A stretch of DNA of 64,000 nucleotides, taken from the NCBI GenBank assembly GCA_037501455.1, contig CM074856.1, positions 14,591,001 to 14,655,000 on the forward strand. The letters run 5' to 3'. Each line of letters starts with the position of its first letter. The first letter of the stretch is position 1. Positions 1 to 12,500 of this stretch are shown piece by piece. The translations under genes and the position numbers were made by a program. The notes beneath the pieces are model-generated. The model searched no databases. It saw nothing but the letters and a program-made list of their open reading frames with translations, and had not been told where the DNA came from. The DNA is from Lantana camara (lineage: Eukaryota; Streptophyta; Magnoliopsida; Lamiales; Verbenaceae).

Positions 1-457
1 CTACTTCGACAGATTAGGGCTCACGTTCGTCGACCTGGTCATCCTCTCCGGCGCGCACACCATCGGCAGATGTGGTTGCGCCACCGTCCAGCCGAGGCTG
101 TTCAATTTCAACGGGACGGGGAAAGCAGATCCCGCCATGAACGTCAACTACGTCAATCTGCTGAAGAAACGCTGCAGACTGGGGAGGAATTACGCCAACC
201 TAGACGTGATGACTCCGAGGAGTTTCGATGTGGCGTACTACAGGAATTTGGGGAAGAAATTGGGGCTGTTGTCGACGGATCAGTTGCTCTACTCCGATGA
301 AAGAACAGGGAGCTTGGTTTCGTTATTGGCTTCCCAACCTGAGTTCTTCACCTCTCAGTTTGCGGTTTCGATGGTGAAATTGGGGAATGCGAGCGTTCTG
401 ATTGGAAACCAAGGCGAAGTTAGATCTAACTGCAATTATGTGAATCGTCGTGTGTAG
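1..457 (+). CDS. Class III peroxidase, C-terminal part (5' end outside window)
   Basis: The frame is open from base 2 and ends with TAG at 455-457, giving about 151 residues of a secreted haem peroxidase of the plant class III family, which oxidises phenolics with hydrogen peroxide in the cell wall or vacuole. The proximal haem-ligand signature DLVILSGAHTIG is visible at the start; its histidine binds the haem iron. Downstream are family landmarks: CGCATVQPRLFNFNGTGKAD, the NLDVMTPRSFDVAYYRNL block, LLSTDQLLYSD, and the tail KLGNASVLIGNQGEVRSNC with its last disulfide cysteine. No intron interrupts this part, which is consistent with a final exon. The distal histidine, signal peptide and N-terminal cysteines lie outside the window. 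No frameshift is seen, so it is probably functional, but only about half of a normal 320-350 residue protein is visible. The paralogue cannot be told. Confidence 0.93.
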   Translation, partial: YFDRLGLTFVDLVILSGAHTIGRCGCATVQPRLFNFNGTGKADPAMNVNYVNLLKKRCRLGRNYANLDVMTPRSFDVAYYRNLGKKLGLLSTDQLLYSDERTGSLVSLLASQPEFFTSQFAVSMVKLGNASVLIGNQGEVRSNCNYVNRRV

Positions 458-1185
458 TTTGTCGATCCATTTCTTTCATTGCTCAGATTTGTGCTTGCTT
501 TTGATGATGCATGCAGAATGTCAGCGCCCAATAAACCATTCAATATCTTCATCTGTTGCTCTGTTAACTAATATTTTTATGGCAATGTTCATTTTCACTC
601 AATTGGGTTGTGGTGGTGTTAGAATATTCTTTATGTTTTGTATGTTGTTCTCCTTGATCTATTGTTGAAAACAAAATTTAATTCAGTTTTCCTATTTTAT
701 AATTTATTATATTTCATTATTAGTCGGATGCACGACATGTACGTCTAAATATATAATAAAAAGACATTTGGCGTATGTGGATGGATAAAGCATGAGATGC
801 AGAAGAAAAATATAGCAGGAAATCCAATCAGTCTAAATAATGATTAATGAATACATGAAATTAATATATATATATATATGCAAAGGTTTATATATATCGG
901 TCGGTGTCGTGATTTAAATCACATAATTCTTCTATTATACTTAAACGTATTCGTACTCAATTTTCCACAATGGCATATTTGTGCGTATTTCTCGTTTTAA
1001 ATCGATTTAATATTTTAGTTATCACTTATCCGCACTAACGAATTTGTGCATATTTATAGCTTTAAAACAACTTAAAATCTCTTAAATTACACGTTTAACA
1101 ATATGAAAATAAATTTTAATTTTTTCATTTAACATATGATCAATGTAAAACAATGAAATTAGATTATTATTATCAATTATTATAA
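458..1185. other. AT-rich 3' flank of the peroxidase gene
   Basis: Holds the 3' untranslated region of the peroxidase and then AT-rich spacer with a short (TA)n run near 864-880. No coding segment is recognisable. It ends in the target site of the LINE insertion that follows. Confidence 0.6.
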
Positions 1186-1200
1186 TACTAATTGTCTTAT

Positions 1201-1371
1201 GAAAGAAGATGTGAACGAGCACCCCCTAAAGAATATTATTATGGAATGTCGCAACCTTCTCCATATGTCGTGGTACGCTACTTTTCATCATGCACCACGT
1301 GAGATAAATTCCACTGCCAACATGCTCGCAAAGTTAGGTCACTCGATTGAGAATGGTTATGCTTTACGGTG
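1201..1371 (+). pseudogene. RNase H-like domain fragment of the LINE (split by the TRIM; resumes at 2135-2176)
   Basis: Translation gives ECRNLLHMSWYATFHHAPRE followed by INSTANMLAKLGHSIENGYALR. This matches the C-terminal end of the RNase H-like domain of plant non-LTR retrotransposons: a conserved W, then the HxPREINxxADMLAKLGH pattern. After the inserted TRIM the frame can be picked up again at 2135 as MPLEWGGDGLI and stop, so the original reading frame survives on both sides. The N-terminal half with the catalytic acidic residues is missing, so it is inactive. Confidence 0.8.
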
Positions 1372-2134
1372 TGTAGCACTCCAATACGTAAGGATGCCAC
1401 ACCCCCGCACTATAGGTCGATCCACATACGAAACGGGTAATCCGTACATGAACCAACCTATAGTGAACGGGTGACAATGCAAACAAAAGGACAATTAAGC
1501 ATTTAAAACACATTCGGCAATTAATTCACGTAATACATGTTGAAATATAATTCATATAGTTTATCATAAAGTGTAGGTATTTAAGAAATGAAGGAATTAA
1601 AATTAAATCCTAACCCTCAAAATCATACGTGTCGTGCGTACCTGGAAAGCCGGAAATTGGGGCGTTACAATTCTCTCCCCCTTAAAAGAATCCGTCCTCG
1701 GATTCACTTAGCAAACATGTAATGTCATAAATGGATGCAATGCACAAATTAGCAAATAATCCCTTCACCGCTTGACCTAAACTTGACACGACACTAGAAC
1801 CTCGGTTTTGCAACCGGGCTCTGATACCACTTAAGATGTAGCACTCCAATACGTAAGGATGCCACACCCCCGCACTATAGGTCGATCCACATACGAAATG
1901 GGTAATCCGTACACGAACCAATCTATAGCGAACGGGTGACAATGCAAACAAAAGGACAATTAAGCATTTAAAACACATTCGGCAATTAATTCACGTAATA
2001 CATGTTGAAATATAATTCATATAATTTATCATAAAGTGTAGGTATTTAAGAAATGAAGGAATTAAAATTGAATCCTAACCCTCAAAATCACACGTGTTGT
2101 GCGTACCTGGAAAGCCGAAAATTGGGGCGTTACA
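1372..2134 (-). mobile_element. 763-bp TRIM retrotransposon, related at its ends to the 11.8-kb LARD
   Basis: Two 298-bp direct repeats at 1372-1669 and 1837-2134 begin TGTAGCACTCC and end GGGGCGTTACA on the plus strand. They flank only 167 bp. On the minus strand the internal part starts with a primer-binding site, TGGTATCAGAGCC (complement at 1817-1829, 7 nt from the LTR), which pairs with initiator methionine tRNA. It ends in a purine run (complement of CTCTCCCCCTTAAAAG) next to the other LTR. This is a complete LTR, PBS, PPT, LTR layout with no room for genes, hence a terminal-repeat retrotransposon in miniature that needs enzymes in trans. By eye the LTRs differ at about ten sites, so it is older than the LARD and TRIM further right. 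I see no clean 5-bp TSD (CGGTG left, ATATG right). Confidence 0.88.
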
Positions 2135-2233
2135 ATATGCCCCTTGAGTGGGGTGGTGATGGGCTAATCTGATTGTTTTCCCGGTTTGGGGTTAATTTCG
2201 CTTAGGACCCAAAAAAAATACTAATTGTCTTAT

Positions 2234-3064
2234 ATTATTTCTTAATTTTTTTAAAAAAATTGCACATTGACACATTTACATCCGTATTCGCTCTCGTATT
2301 CGCATTATGTGACTTAGGCCGTGATATTAGTATATTGGACTATTGGTGCTATCTAAGGTATCTTGATATAGTGGTGAGTGGTAACTGCCTAAAAGGTGAA
2401 ATTTTTTTTATTAAGAAAAAAAATTTTGAGGAGAATTTTACTTATTGTTCGATCGAATCCAATTAAATAGAAAATAGAAAAGGAAAATAAAGAGTATACT
2501 CTTTTTTTTTTTTGGGTGCGAAAATAAAGAGTATACTGATGCCAAGAAGAAAGTGGCAAAAAAATGATTGGAAAGGGGCAACTTTGTCAAAAGATGAGGT
2601 ATGTTCTGCGATTATTGGTGGCATGGTAAGAAATTTATTTTAGAGGATAAAAATTAATATAAAGAAAATTTTTAGATTTATTAAGGAACAAAAACATAAG
2701 AGGTTACCATTTTTTTCAAAAATAAAAATAAAAAATCAATTTTCTAAGATCCCAACTTGGCCCCAGGCATAAGGTATTTTAGGTAGAGTGTTGTGGACTT
2801 GTGGTGGTATAAGTGTTTTATTTATTTATTTATTTATTTATTTATTGGTTACTATTGTTGTGGTATAAGTGTATATAACTAACCGTGTCACTAAGAGTTG
2901 GATTTTGGGCTTTAGTTGGTCGAATGTAACCATACTGGATCAACATGCTTTGTTGAGGAAATGACCAAGTTTTGGGCTCGTTGGCTTGGCCCCAATCGAA
3001 GTCTAAATGTATTAATAGAAACTCCAACACAACTATCTAAAATCATTTTAAAACGATTTTGTCG
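2234..3064. other. AT-rich spacer
   Basis: No gene is recognisable. It contains poly-A and poly-T runs and a duplicated AAAATAAAGAGTATACT segment (2485-2501 and 2520-2536) around a poly-T tract. The short open frames here have no family likeness. Confidence 0.5.
2816..2846. repeat. (TTTA)n microsatellite
   Basis: About seven tandem TTTA units are directly visible. Confidence 0.9.
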
Positions 3065-3077
3065 GATTTCCTTTCTT

Positions 3078-3159
3078 AAATTTTTTGACTATTCACTATC
3101 CTAAATGAGATTTGAACACGTAATCATGTTTATACTTACCATTATGTTATCTGTTTAAA
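3078..3159 (-). mobile_element. Probable short tRNA-derived SINE or SINE head
   Basis: On the minus strand there is an A-box-like TAACATAATGG followed by a B-box-like GTGTTCAAATCTC and an A-rich tail. Imperfect flanking repeats GATTTCCTTTCTT (3065-3077) and GATTTCTTTTTTC (3160-3172) could be the target-site duplication. The small size and imperfect repeats make this tentative. Confidence 0.4.
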
Positions 3160-3239
3160 GATTTCTTTTTTCAAATAATTATATGAATTCGAGTTCTTAT
3201 AATCACCTGAAAAAATATGTTTAAAAGAAAATTCATTTA

Positions 3240-3426
3240 TGTTGGGAAGCAAACTCATCCCACATCGGAAGATTGACGGAAGTTTGTCCAATATATAACT
3301 GTTCACCTAACTCCATTAGTATGAGGTCTTTTGGGAGATGTCCAAAAACAAATCCGTGCGGGTTTGGCCCAAAGCGGACAATATCATATTAATACGGAGT
3401 TGGGATGAAGGCGTGTGGTCCCAACA
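3240..3426 (+). mobile_element. Solo LTR of a TRIM retrotransposon (TSD ATTTA)
   Basis: A 187-bp block starts TGTTGGGAAGC and ends GGTCCCAACA, so it has TG...CA ends with inverted terminal TGTTGGG/CCCAACA. It is flanked on both sides by ATTTA (3235-3239 and 3427-3431). A single LTR with a perfect 5-bp duplication is what recombination between two LTRs leaves behind. It shares the 17-bp box CCAAAGCGGACAATATC (3369-3385) and a USE-type promoter motif with the TRIM at 29173-29694, so the two belong to one TRIM group although the rest of their LTRs is diverged. Confidence 0.88.
3257..3298 (+). promoter_or_regulatory. USE + TATA pair (snRNA-type promoter) in the TRIM solo LTR
   Basis: ATCCCACATCG at 3257-3267 fits the plant snRNA upstream sequence element RTCCCACATCG exactly. 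TATATAA follows at 3292-3298 with 24 nt between. In plant snRNA genes a gap of about 23-24 nt goes with RNA polymerase III and one helical turn more with polymerase II. A TTTT at about 3329 lies soon after the expected start, so a long Pol III transcript is unlikely. Confidence 0.6.
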
Positions 3427-3431
3427 ATTTA

Positions 3432-4238
3432 TTTGTCTCGAATCTTATCCTTTAATTTCCTTGGAGACCCTTTTTAGTAAACTCTCTTGGACCTTGGTGA
3501 TGGGAGTCGTTTTTCTTTCAATTGATAAGAAAAAAAATTTGTTACAAGCACATCTCCCTCCATCAAATGCCATCCAATCTCAAAAGAAAGAAGAAGTTAA
3601 TTATAAAAAGGCCTCTTTATATTGATTCATAAAATTTTAAATTATATAAAATTAATATAATTTAATAGATAATATTAATCATTCTACTCGACGATTAATA
3701 CTTGTATTTAATTTTTGAAAAAAAGTGACCTTTAGCTCAATTCTAATATAAAAATATGATTTTGTTCCCTAGTATCTTAAAGAATATTTCTATCGAATAT
3801 TTAAAACATTTTATAAAAAAATTCGTATTGCTCTCAGTATCATGTTATATTGGCCTTGTATTATAAAAGCTCAATCATATCAAGATTCAAGAGTCCCACT
3901 ACCCCACAAAATAATCCCACCGTCCACGCGGATGCCGACACTGAATTACACCCTGTTTCCTTTAGTTTTCAGTTTTCACTTATTATTATTAATTCATTTT
4001 TCAGATAAGAGTTTTTCTTCTCTTCCACTATTGATCAACACTTCTGTTATTTTTATACGAGTAAACTCTCACGATCACAAGCTTAATCAATAAATTAATG
4101 AGGCGAGCGTTATGCACCTGCCAGCACTTATCATCACATTAAAAAGCAGATTAATTCTTGGAGGACTTTAAGCCTTTTCGGTGCAAAAAATCAGTCCCAA
4201 AAAATAAGATCCCGAGACAAACAATCAGTGAAAAAGCT
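3432..4238 (+). other. Upstream region and 5' UTR of the metacaspase gene
   Basis: AT-rich sequence with no recognisable gene; it should contain the metacaspase promoter. The metacaspase frame stays open upstream of its ATG to about 4158 but without an in-frame ATG, so this is taken as 5' UTR. Confidence 0.5.
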
Positions 4239-5945
4239 ATGGCGAAAAGGGCGGTGCTGATAGGCTGCAACTACCCGGGAACGAAGGCGGAGCTGAAGGG
4301 ATGCATCAATGATGTCCGGCGAATGTACGCCGCCCTGGTGGAGCGTTTTGGGTTCTCGGAGGAAGACATAACCGTGTTTATAGACACTGATGATTCCTAC
4401 ACCCAGCCAACTGGCCGGAATATCCGCGCTGCGCTCGCCGATCTGGTGAATTCCGCCGAGCCCGGGGATTTTCTGTTCGTGCACTACAGTGGACATGGCA
4501 CTCGGCTTCCGGCGGAGACTGGCGAGGATGATGACACCGGATATGATGAGTGTATTGTCCCCACCGACATGAATCTCATCACTGGTCAGTGCATATTCCC
4601 TCTTTTCAACTTGTGAGTCTTTTGAAGTTAATTTGTGGGTTTATGGTTGATGTGATCTGGGCGTTTTGCGTTTGTTTTCATTTGACTCTGATTTGAGGTA
4701 TGTCAACTAAGCCCAGATAGATGTTGATTTTGTTGCAAATTCATATTGTGATGGTTTCAAATCCCTCGATTCTCGTTGTAGTCTATTTTTAGAGGTATGA
4801 CTCCGTATGGAATCGGCTGAAATGAGATATCTTGAATTCTGAAATCCATCATCCAAATTCTCGTCCCAAATCATGATCTTTAATCCATCCAAAGACAACC
4901 TTAGAATCTGGGCTCAGTTGTTGAATGCCCGTTTTTTTTTAGCAATGGATGGGGAAATGGCAACTTTAAATTGAACAGATTTGAGATCATTCTTTATTGA
5001 TTCTTTCTCTTTGTATAACCAGATGACGATTTCAGAGATTTAGTTGACAAAGTGCCAGAGGGATGCCAGCTGACCATTGTGTCAGATTCTTGTCACAGTG
5101 GAGGCCTCATAGACGAAGCCAAGGAGCAGATTGGAGAGAGCACTAGAGAAAACAGGGAAGAAGAAGAAGAAGGCCATGGATTCGGATTCAAGAACTTCCT
5201 GAAAAGAAATGTCGAGGAAGCAATCGAGTCAAGAGGCATTCACCTATCCCCTGAATTGGGATTTGGCAGACACCACGGTCGCCATCACCAAGAAGAAGAA
5301 CAAGAAGAAGAATACCAAGGAGAAGGAGGTGGCTATATGAAGAACAAATCTTTACCACTCTCAACTCTCATTGAAATGCTCAAGCAGAAAACGGGCAAGG
5401 ATGATATCGATGTGGGCAAACTCAGACCAACCCTATTTGATGTATTTGGTGATGATGCAAGTCCCAAAGTCAAGAAATTTATGAATGTCATCTTCAGCAA
5501 GCTAAAAGGCCATGGTAAGGGAGAGGATGAAGGTGAGAGTGGTGGTTTTCTAGGAATGGTGGGTGGTTTGGCACAGCAGTTTCTGCAGCAGAAGCTCGAG
5601 GAGAATGACGAGGGATATGCAAAACCTGCATTGGAAACACATGTTGGTAGCAAACAGGAAGCTTATGCTGGTGCGACCAAAAGGGGGTTACCAGATAGTG
5701 GCATTCTCATCAGTGGCTGTCAGACAGACCAAACATCTGCAGACGCGAGCCCTTCTGGCGATGCTAGCAAAGCTTATGGCGCACTGAGTAATGCCATTCA
5801 GTCTATTATTGCTGAATCTGATGGTAGAATTAGTAACCAAGAGTTGGTGCGTAAGGCAAGGGAAATGCTGAAGAGGCAAGGGTTCACTCAGCGTCCAGGG
5901 CTGTATTGCAGCGATTATCATGTTGATGCTCCATTTGTTTGCTAG
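4239..5945 (+). CDS. MC4: Type II metacaspase, two exons (MC4-like)
   Basis: Exons 4239-4584 and 5023-5945 (intron GTCAGT...CAG) encode 422 residues. This is a calcium-dependent, arginine/lysine-specific cysteine protease of the cytosol; Arabidopsis MC4 is activated on wounding and matures Pep peptides. The start [20 protein letters not shown] opens the p20 region. The catalytic pair is visible as His86 in [10 protein letters not shown] and Cys139 in [11 protein letters not shown], the same positions I recall for AtMC4. There is no N-terminal LSD zinc finger or prodomain. A long acidic and histidine-rich linker (about residues 155-310, with [16 protein letters not shown]) separates p20 from p10, which defines type II. 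The p10 part holds [20 protein letters not shown] and ends in YHVDAPFVC. The frame joins cleanly (T115, D116). It is convergent with the FGT1-like gene, 575 bp away, as recalled for MC4/FGT1 in Arabidopsis. Confidence 0.95.
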
Positions 5946-6520
5946 TACGGCTGGTTCGGGGGTCTGCGACCTGTTGCTTGTTAGTTTGAAAAGGAACAAT
6001 CTGTTATTCTGTTGTTAAGATATGTGTAATAAGATGTGGTCGTACTCTGTATTTGTGAAGTGTGCTTGTGTTGTTTTCTTGTTTCTTATTACTTGAATGT
6101 GTTTTTGTGTGCAACAAATATGTCAAATGAAATTGCAAGATTAAAAGGATCTTATATTTGATTATATATTTCACGAATCGGGACTGTTACAATTTTTGTG
6201 CCCTGGCTATTACAAAATGTGCATATGATATACATAAAAATAAAGGAAACTTATGCTAAAAAAGGGGGCCTAAATAATAAAATATGCACACTGCTGCTAC
6301 CTTTGTTACCACTTCAATCTCACTGGATCATCAAGAACAACCACAAATGTTACTGCAAATCCCTAGCTGGCTTCTTTGCAAGGGATGTGCTTCGATGTTG
6401 GCGCCTTCGAGAAAAAGTGCTTTCTAATTTTGCAGCAAAATTCACAGCATAAACCAAAAAGTTGCTGAAGACCCCTTTGCCCACAAAAATTACAAAAGAA
6501 TCCTTCAATTCTGATTTTTC
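5946..6520. other. Shared 3' space between convergent metacaspase and FGT1-like genes
   Basis: Holds the two 3' UTRs. AATAAA-like signals for both strands are plausible but I cannot fix the cleavage sites. No other gene is seen. Confidence 0.5.
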
Positions 6521-9500
6521 TCACTCGTCATCAATGTCCTGCACCCACGCCAGATCTGCCAACAGGAAACACGACAAGATAAATGCAGCCATTGGTCATG
6601 TGGGATATCATATTCAAGGGCAAATTGAATCAACGCATTTCCCATAAATATAACCAGTGTAATTGGTTCCTGAGCAGCTTTCTCTAAGGTGTGATACATT
6701 TTACTAATTCATGATGATGCAAAATACTTTGGTACCCGCATATAGGCTCAGAAGAAAAGAGTTAATTCTGGTACTACATTAACAAACAATCGTTTCAACA
6801 TTATTAAATTCTGCATGTGTCCGCATAAACCATTTGTTATTAGTATTCAAATTCAGAATTACTCAACTGCCAGCATCAAGTAAATCAGTCTTAAATATAC
6901 CACGTGTTATTAGTATCTGGGCAGCTTTTACAAAAACACGGACTGTTGGATTTCGTACAACTGAAGATGCTAAATTTAATAGGAAAAATTATAGCAACAA
7001 CAAATGATTGTGGTAATACGACAAAACGTCCAAAGTAGCAAAGCTTCTGCCCAGCCCCAAAAACCAAAAAAAAAAAAAAAAAAGGAAGAAAGGGAAATGT
7101 AAAAGGCAAGCAATATAAACTATCAAGCGCACATTAGATAAGCATTGCAGAAATAATTAACAAAAAGTAGATGCTTCATATTCATCCTATAAAGTATAAA
7201 ATATAGGTATAACCACAGAACATAATAGACAAGCACGCAAGCAAGAGAACCAAACCTTGAAGCACAGATTCAACTGCTGCATTTGGGATGAGCAACCCAA
7301 CAATTCGTTGACTGTCTGAGGTTGTCTCTATACGCACAACTCGAATTCTTTTATGGCTTTGGCGTGCCTTCAGAAGACAAAAATGGTTTGATCAATTACA
7401 GAAACAAGTTCAAACGAGTAAAAGAACAGCAGGCGTCAGAGAACAAGCAAACATAAGCCTTTAATTGTATTTATGCAGTGTACGGGCAAAAATGAGTTAC
7501 TTTTGTCTGTGAGCTCATTAAGGTTAGGCTTCTATACAGGAGAATATAACTATAAAAGATCCCTTTTCCTTGAACATAAGAGTTAAGTGCTCAGACCAAC
7601 AATATTTAAAACTCAAGAAACTTTTACCCTCAACTGAAATCCCGTGACTCTTAACGCAGACTAATAGAGTAAGACCAAAGAATTGTTTTGTATATAAAGC
7701 TTTGCTTGTCATTATCGACTCAGATTAATGACCTCTAAGAGGTTGCCTGGGATAGGTGTATGGCATAAAGAATTTGCCTACTTAAAAAGCATAAACACAA
7801 CTTACAGCTTAGTATATGCATTCAGCTATATTAGATTCGTATAGAACTCTAGTAGTGATTCACGTTCAATTATCTCAACCATATAACTGGTTATTGCCAT
7901 GCATTATCAATCTATGAATATGTTAAGAAAATCAAATAACTAAATAAAGTAAATTTATTATCACTTACCTGCTTTGAAAGCGCCTTTTCAATGGTTCCCC
8001 AAACAGGAAGAATGAGGCCACCCAAAACATTAACTTCCTGTAGCCTTCTACCTGTAGTGCAGAAACTGCCCACTTTACAGTTTGGACCATGCATGCACTG
8101 CAGATAAGACTACTAGTAAGCGACAAAGCAACTTAATTGGCATAATATAACATCTAGCAGCTATCACAAAGCCATATTTAAATTGAAGCCAAATTTGTAT
8201 TTGGAAGCAGCTTCCCACCAAATAAATCCTGAATTCTGGATTTTATGTAAACCCATTATGCCATTTTTTAAGTTTTTAGTAAAGAATTCCCATCTCTGTG
8301 TAATCATATCTTTCAGTGATAAGATGCATTGTTTGGTAAAGAAGGCACATATCATTCCGCAGGTTTTCACTTTCCATGCTTACAGTCTCCCAGTTTTTCA
8401 AATTTGCACACTTCAGTCATTTCAAGGACATCATGCTTTGTGATCATATTATTCTGATTGGTAACAGATATTCAGATTACGTAACAGCTAGGTGTATATC
8501 ACTGTCTTTTAAAAGAGAGAACTGTAGCTTCTTCCATCAATATATTGAGAACCTATTTCATTTATATAAATTAGGAATCAAGTTGAGCGTAGCAAAAAGG
8601 CAAGATAAATTATGATTCATTACCTACAATGAATTGATCAAACAAAGAAAGATAATACTATGAAATTTCCGACACTTCCTCGAATTGAGGGTTACTGAAC
8701 TTAGGTGGGGGAAACAAAGTGAAACCAAGACAGACAATAAAAAGGATGTCAAAAAAACAGATGATTATAACCTAGTTGTGATAGGATTAGATGGAAATCA
8801 AGATATAACTGTGCATAAATAAATTATGCAGCACAAATTTTTACTGAAGTCATACCAATTAGATCAACTTGATAAAGAAAGAAGCGACAGCATAAGCAAC
8901 AACAAAAGGCTGGATTCAAAGAAGATGACAATTGCTAGGTTTGCATAAAAGGCATCAGAAAGTGCTTCAGTAACATATTAGAAGAGACAAAATTGCATTT
9001 TCACTAATTAATTAACATCTTCATTGATTTATATAAACAGTAATATAGGGTTAAAGTAAAATGTGGTAAGATGCATTATGATTTATTTATCTAGAACTCT
9101 AGAAGAAACTAATAAAATCGGAAAAGATAATATTACAAAGTATCCTAACAGATTAACTAATCAAGCTATTACCTGCTTGGACGAAACTTCATATTCATCT
9201 TCCCAGCCACGACGAGCCCTCTCTAAAGCTGAAAGTTTTCTATATTTGTCTTTTAATTCTGATAGAGGCATCTCCCTGGAAATATAAGTAACTTGAGAAA
9301 CCTTGTACTAAAACTAATAGAGAAAATAATCATGTGAAATCCTGGTTATATTTTTTAAGGCACCTGATAGACTCCCCCAGAGTTGGACGGTATATTTTGT
9401 ACAAGCCAGAAGCGGAACTGAAACAAGATCACGGAAGTCATAAACAGACGAGAAATATCAAGAAGTGAGAGAGAATCAGGAATTGTATGCAGGCTGATTT

Positions 9501-12500
9501 TAAATATTAGGTACCATATAAAACTGAAACAACATAAATCACCATGGCAAATATAACAAAAGTTCAAAAACATAGTGGCCAATTGAGATAACAAAAGACA
9601 AAAGTAAGGTGGTTCCAAAATCTTTCTTATTAAATCCAACTATATCAGCATATGTAACACTGTTCAGTTAACTGAAAGAAAAAAGGGAGAATGAATTTAT
9701 CTTATGGTGAATGGCTCATGCTTAAACCAAGAAGAAAGTCTTAGCAGATAACAACTTTAATGAGCTTCACATAGCAAATGATAATAAATTGAACATGTGG
9801 TAAGAAGTAACAACCATACTTTTCAAATGCTAATATAAAATGGCGCTTTCCCATCCATTCTCTCCTTGATTCATAGAATCCACTGCCACTTGACCCAAAC
9901 CCATCCTTTTGCTTCTCCTCAAGCAGTGAAGACGCAGACTTCACAAAATCAGATATGTTACATATTAGACCAACAATCAAATGAATATAAAGAAAGTAAT
10001 GTCTTTTTTCTTAGGGTGGGTTGAGAGGGGGTGTTGTTACCTCCCAGGTCATTCCTCGATCCAACGTGAAAGTAAACAACACAGTGGAAGCCCCAGACAT
10101 GCTGTCAACATGAACAGTCTGCCAAATGTGGATGTTAAGAACTGTATAATGCTAAATCCACAAAAGCACAAAGAAAAATTGCAACCTTTGGTGTTCCCTG
10201 AAGCTCGATGGTGTTAGCCTTCAAATCAACAATACCAGAATCCAAATGCCCTTCAAGCCGTGCGTTGTGAACAAGAAGATCAAGGATGCCAACAAATAAC
10301 TCAAACAAACTGCAACACCATCAGCACCCAGTGTTAATGAGGAACAAGAAAAGCATGTCAATACTTGACTAATACACCCACAAACCTATTTTGGATGTCA
10401 GGTGGGAGCCCCAAGAGTCGGTTGAGGAAACGTCCAACATCATGCATGTCAGAATCAACTATACGGCCAGATATTTTTCCAGATTCCTTCCCACTACCTA
10501 GAGAGAGAGTCAGCGTACACATTATGTCATTTAGTCCAACATCAATTTTTTCATGTCCAGCAGAGACAGCGTATTCCAAGAAACTATCATTGAGATGCGG
10601 CAGGGAAGAAACACAAATTGAGATAAAAAGAGTTTAAACATAAATATGAATAGGTAGTTAAGCTATTACCAAGAACTGAATCTCTAATTATCCCAACAGA
10701 TACAAGCGCAGCTTTTCCTTTCAGAATAAATTCTTGTATTGTATCAGGTTTTTCAGATGAACATCCTGGTGGAACAATGGGTAAAGGATCCTATGGATTC
10801 AAAAAAGTTATCACCATAAGCACTTCATAGAAATATTTTCAGAATTCCATTATAATACGAGAGCTTCCATCAGATAAATACCTGTTCCATGAGCCCCCTA
10901 TATAACATCACCAAGGCCCTCTTCCCATAGGCACTATCATAATTATAAGCACTGAGTGATGGTCCAGCCCTGCAATGCACAATTTTCTAAGCCTGACATG
11001 GCTAAACAAGGTGATTAAGTTAGGAATGGTTAGTTCATAACAAATCTGAAATTTACCTGCGGTCACCTTGTGTTAATGCTCCAAGAGATTCAAGTCTTTT
11101 GGCAACAATAGATGCAAAACGGCGTTCGCCACCGAGATTTGTAAAAAGCAACCTGTAATAAGTAATATTTAATTGGAATTACAAATCGATTACTTTGCAA
11201 TTAATTAATGGGATGCATTATAGTTTACAATAATTAGCTTGGCCAATATACTAGCTTGCGTACAAAATCAAATGTGGAACTGATGCTACAGTTATTAGCT
11301 GTAGCATCATAAAAGATCTTACCTCTAAAATTCATACTATTTAATTGTATATTACCATCTGTTTGAGCGTTTTCTTTCCTCCACAATAATATCCTAATCT
11401 ATTCTTAAAAACTTAAAAGAGGTGTTTTCATTGTTTGCAGTGTAAGATACAAAAGTTTTTTAGGAGAGATGGTGGTGGAGAGAGGGAGATTCATCAAATA
11501 ACTCTAGAAAGGAACATTGGACAATGTAATTGTAAGAAAATTTCTTTCTTCAATGGAAGTTTGAAAAGTTCACTTACTATAGCACAACATATTGTTTTGT
11601 TTTTTTTTCGGTAAGAGCACAACATATTGTTTTGACTTTGTAAAGAAAAGGAAGATATATACAGAGGAAGCCATATCTTTGTATGTTGAGACCCTTTATA
11701 TGCAATATGGTCTAACATGTTGCTCAAAAGGTCTTAATCAAGTAACAATCAAAACTCATAATCACCTATACTCGGGTGCTGAAGCTTGATTTGATCGGTG
11801 AGTTCTTCCAAACTGTTGAATTGCTCGATCTGCGCTCCAGGGTAGTTCTAGGGTTAAATGGACTCTTCTTTTCTGTTAGAGAGAACAAAAGAATCCAACT
11901 TAAGTGAAAATAAACCATGAGATACATGAATAAAACACAAACCAGAATCACCTCAAGTAAATGAAGTACAAAACAAATATGATCACCTGATTGACTGCTC
12001 TTCTATCAGCTTGCAAAGAAACACCAGCAGATCCAGCCTCAGAAATGATGGCCACTAGTTTTTTAGCATCCATGAATAGTTGCTTTTCATGCATATTGAC
12101 CATTTCCATGGTCACATCCTTCCTACGTGTGCAACATATGAATTAGCAAGCAGAAAGACAACTAAAATGAGGACACTAGATACATGTCTGAACTTACGTG
12201 TTTCGTGACTGATAAGTGACACCTTTCCCTCCAGAAGCCCTGACAAGCATGCCTTTTCTCCCAGTTATTTCTGCCACGATATCAGGGCCTCCTAGCTGTA
12301 CAACATCAACAAAAATTATAAAGATGATTCCTGATGTATAATAATAAAACTTGCAGCCAGTCCACCATGAATCATTATATTACCTGATCAATAATATCAT
12401 CCAATGGATTGTTAGGAAGATCCAACGAGCGTATTATATCCAGAATTTTCAGTTTACGCTCCAGTGCTACTTCATATCTAATCAGGTTTTGAAGTCCACA

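Larger units (their letters stand above)
1201..2218 (+). mobile_element. 5'-truncated LINE (L1-like) insertion with poly-A tail, interrupted by a TRIM
   Basis: The 15-bp direct repeat TACTAATTGTCTTAT lies at 1186-1200 and again at 2219-2233. The right copy follows a run of eight A. Target-site duplication plus 3' poly-A is the mark of target-primed reverse transcription. Without the TRIM at 1372-2134, only about 255 bp of LINE is left, all from the 3' end: the end of an RNase H domain, a stop codon and a short 3' tail. Plant L1 elements with an extra C-terminal RNase H are known. The matching TSD makes the boundary call strong; the LINE family cannot be named. Confidence 0.85.

Noticed and set aside
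1367..2139. TSD for the TRIM in the LINE
   Set aside because: The adjacent 5-mers CGGTG and ATATG do not match, so no duplication is claimed there.
4158..4238. Upstream extension of the metacaspase reading frame
   Set aside because: It begins at TTG, not ATG, and the family start [14 protein letters not shown] fits the ATG at 4239.
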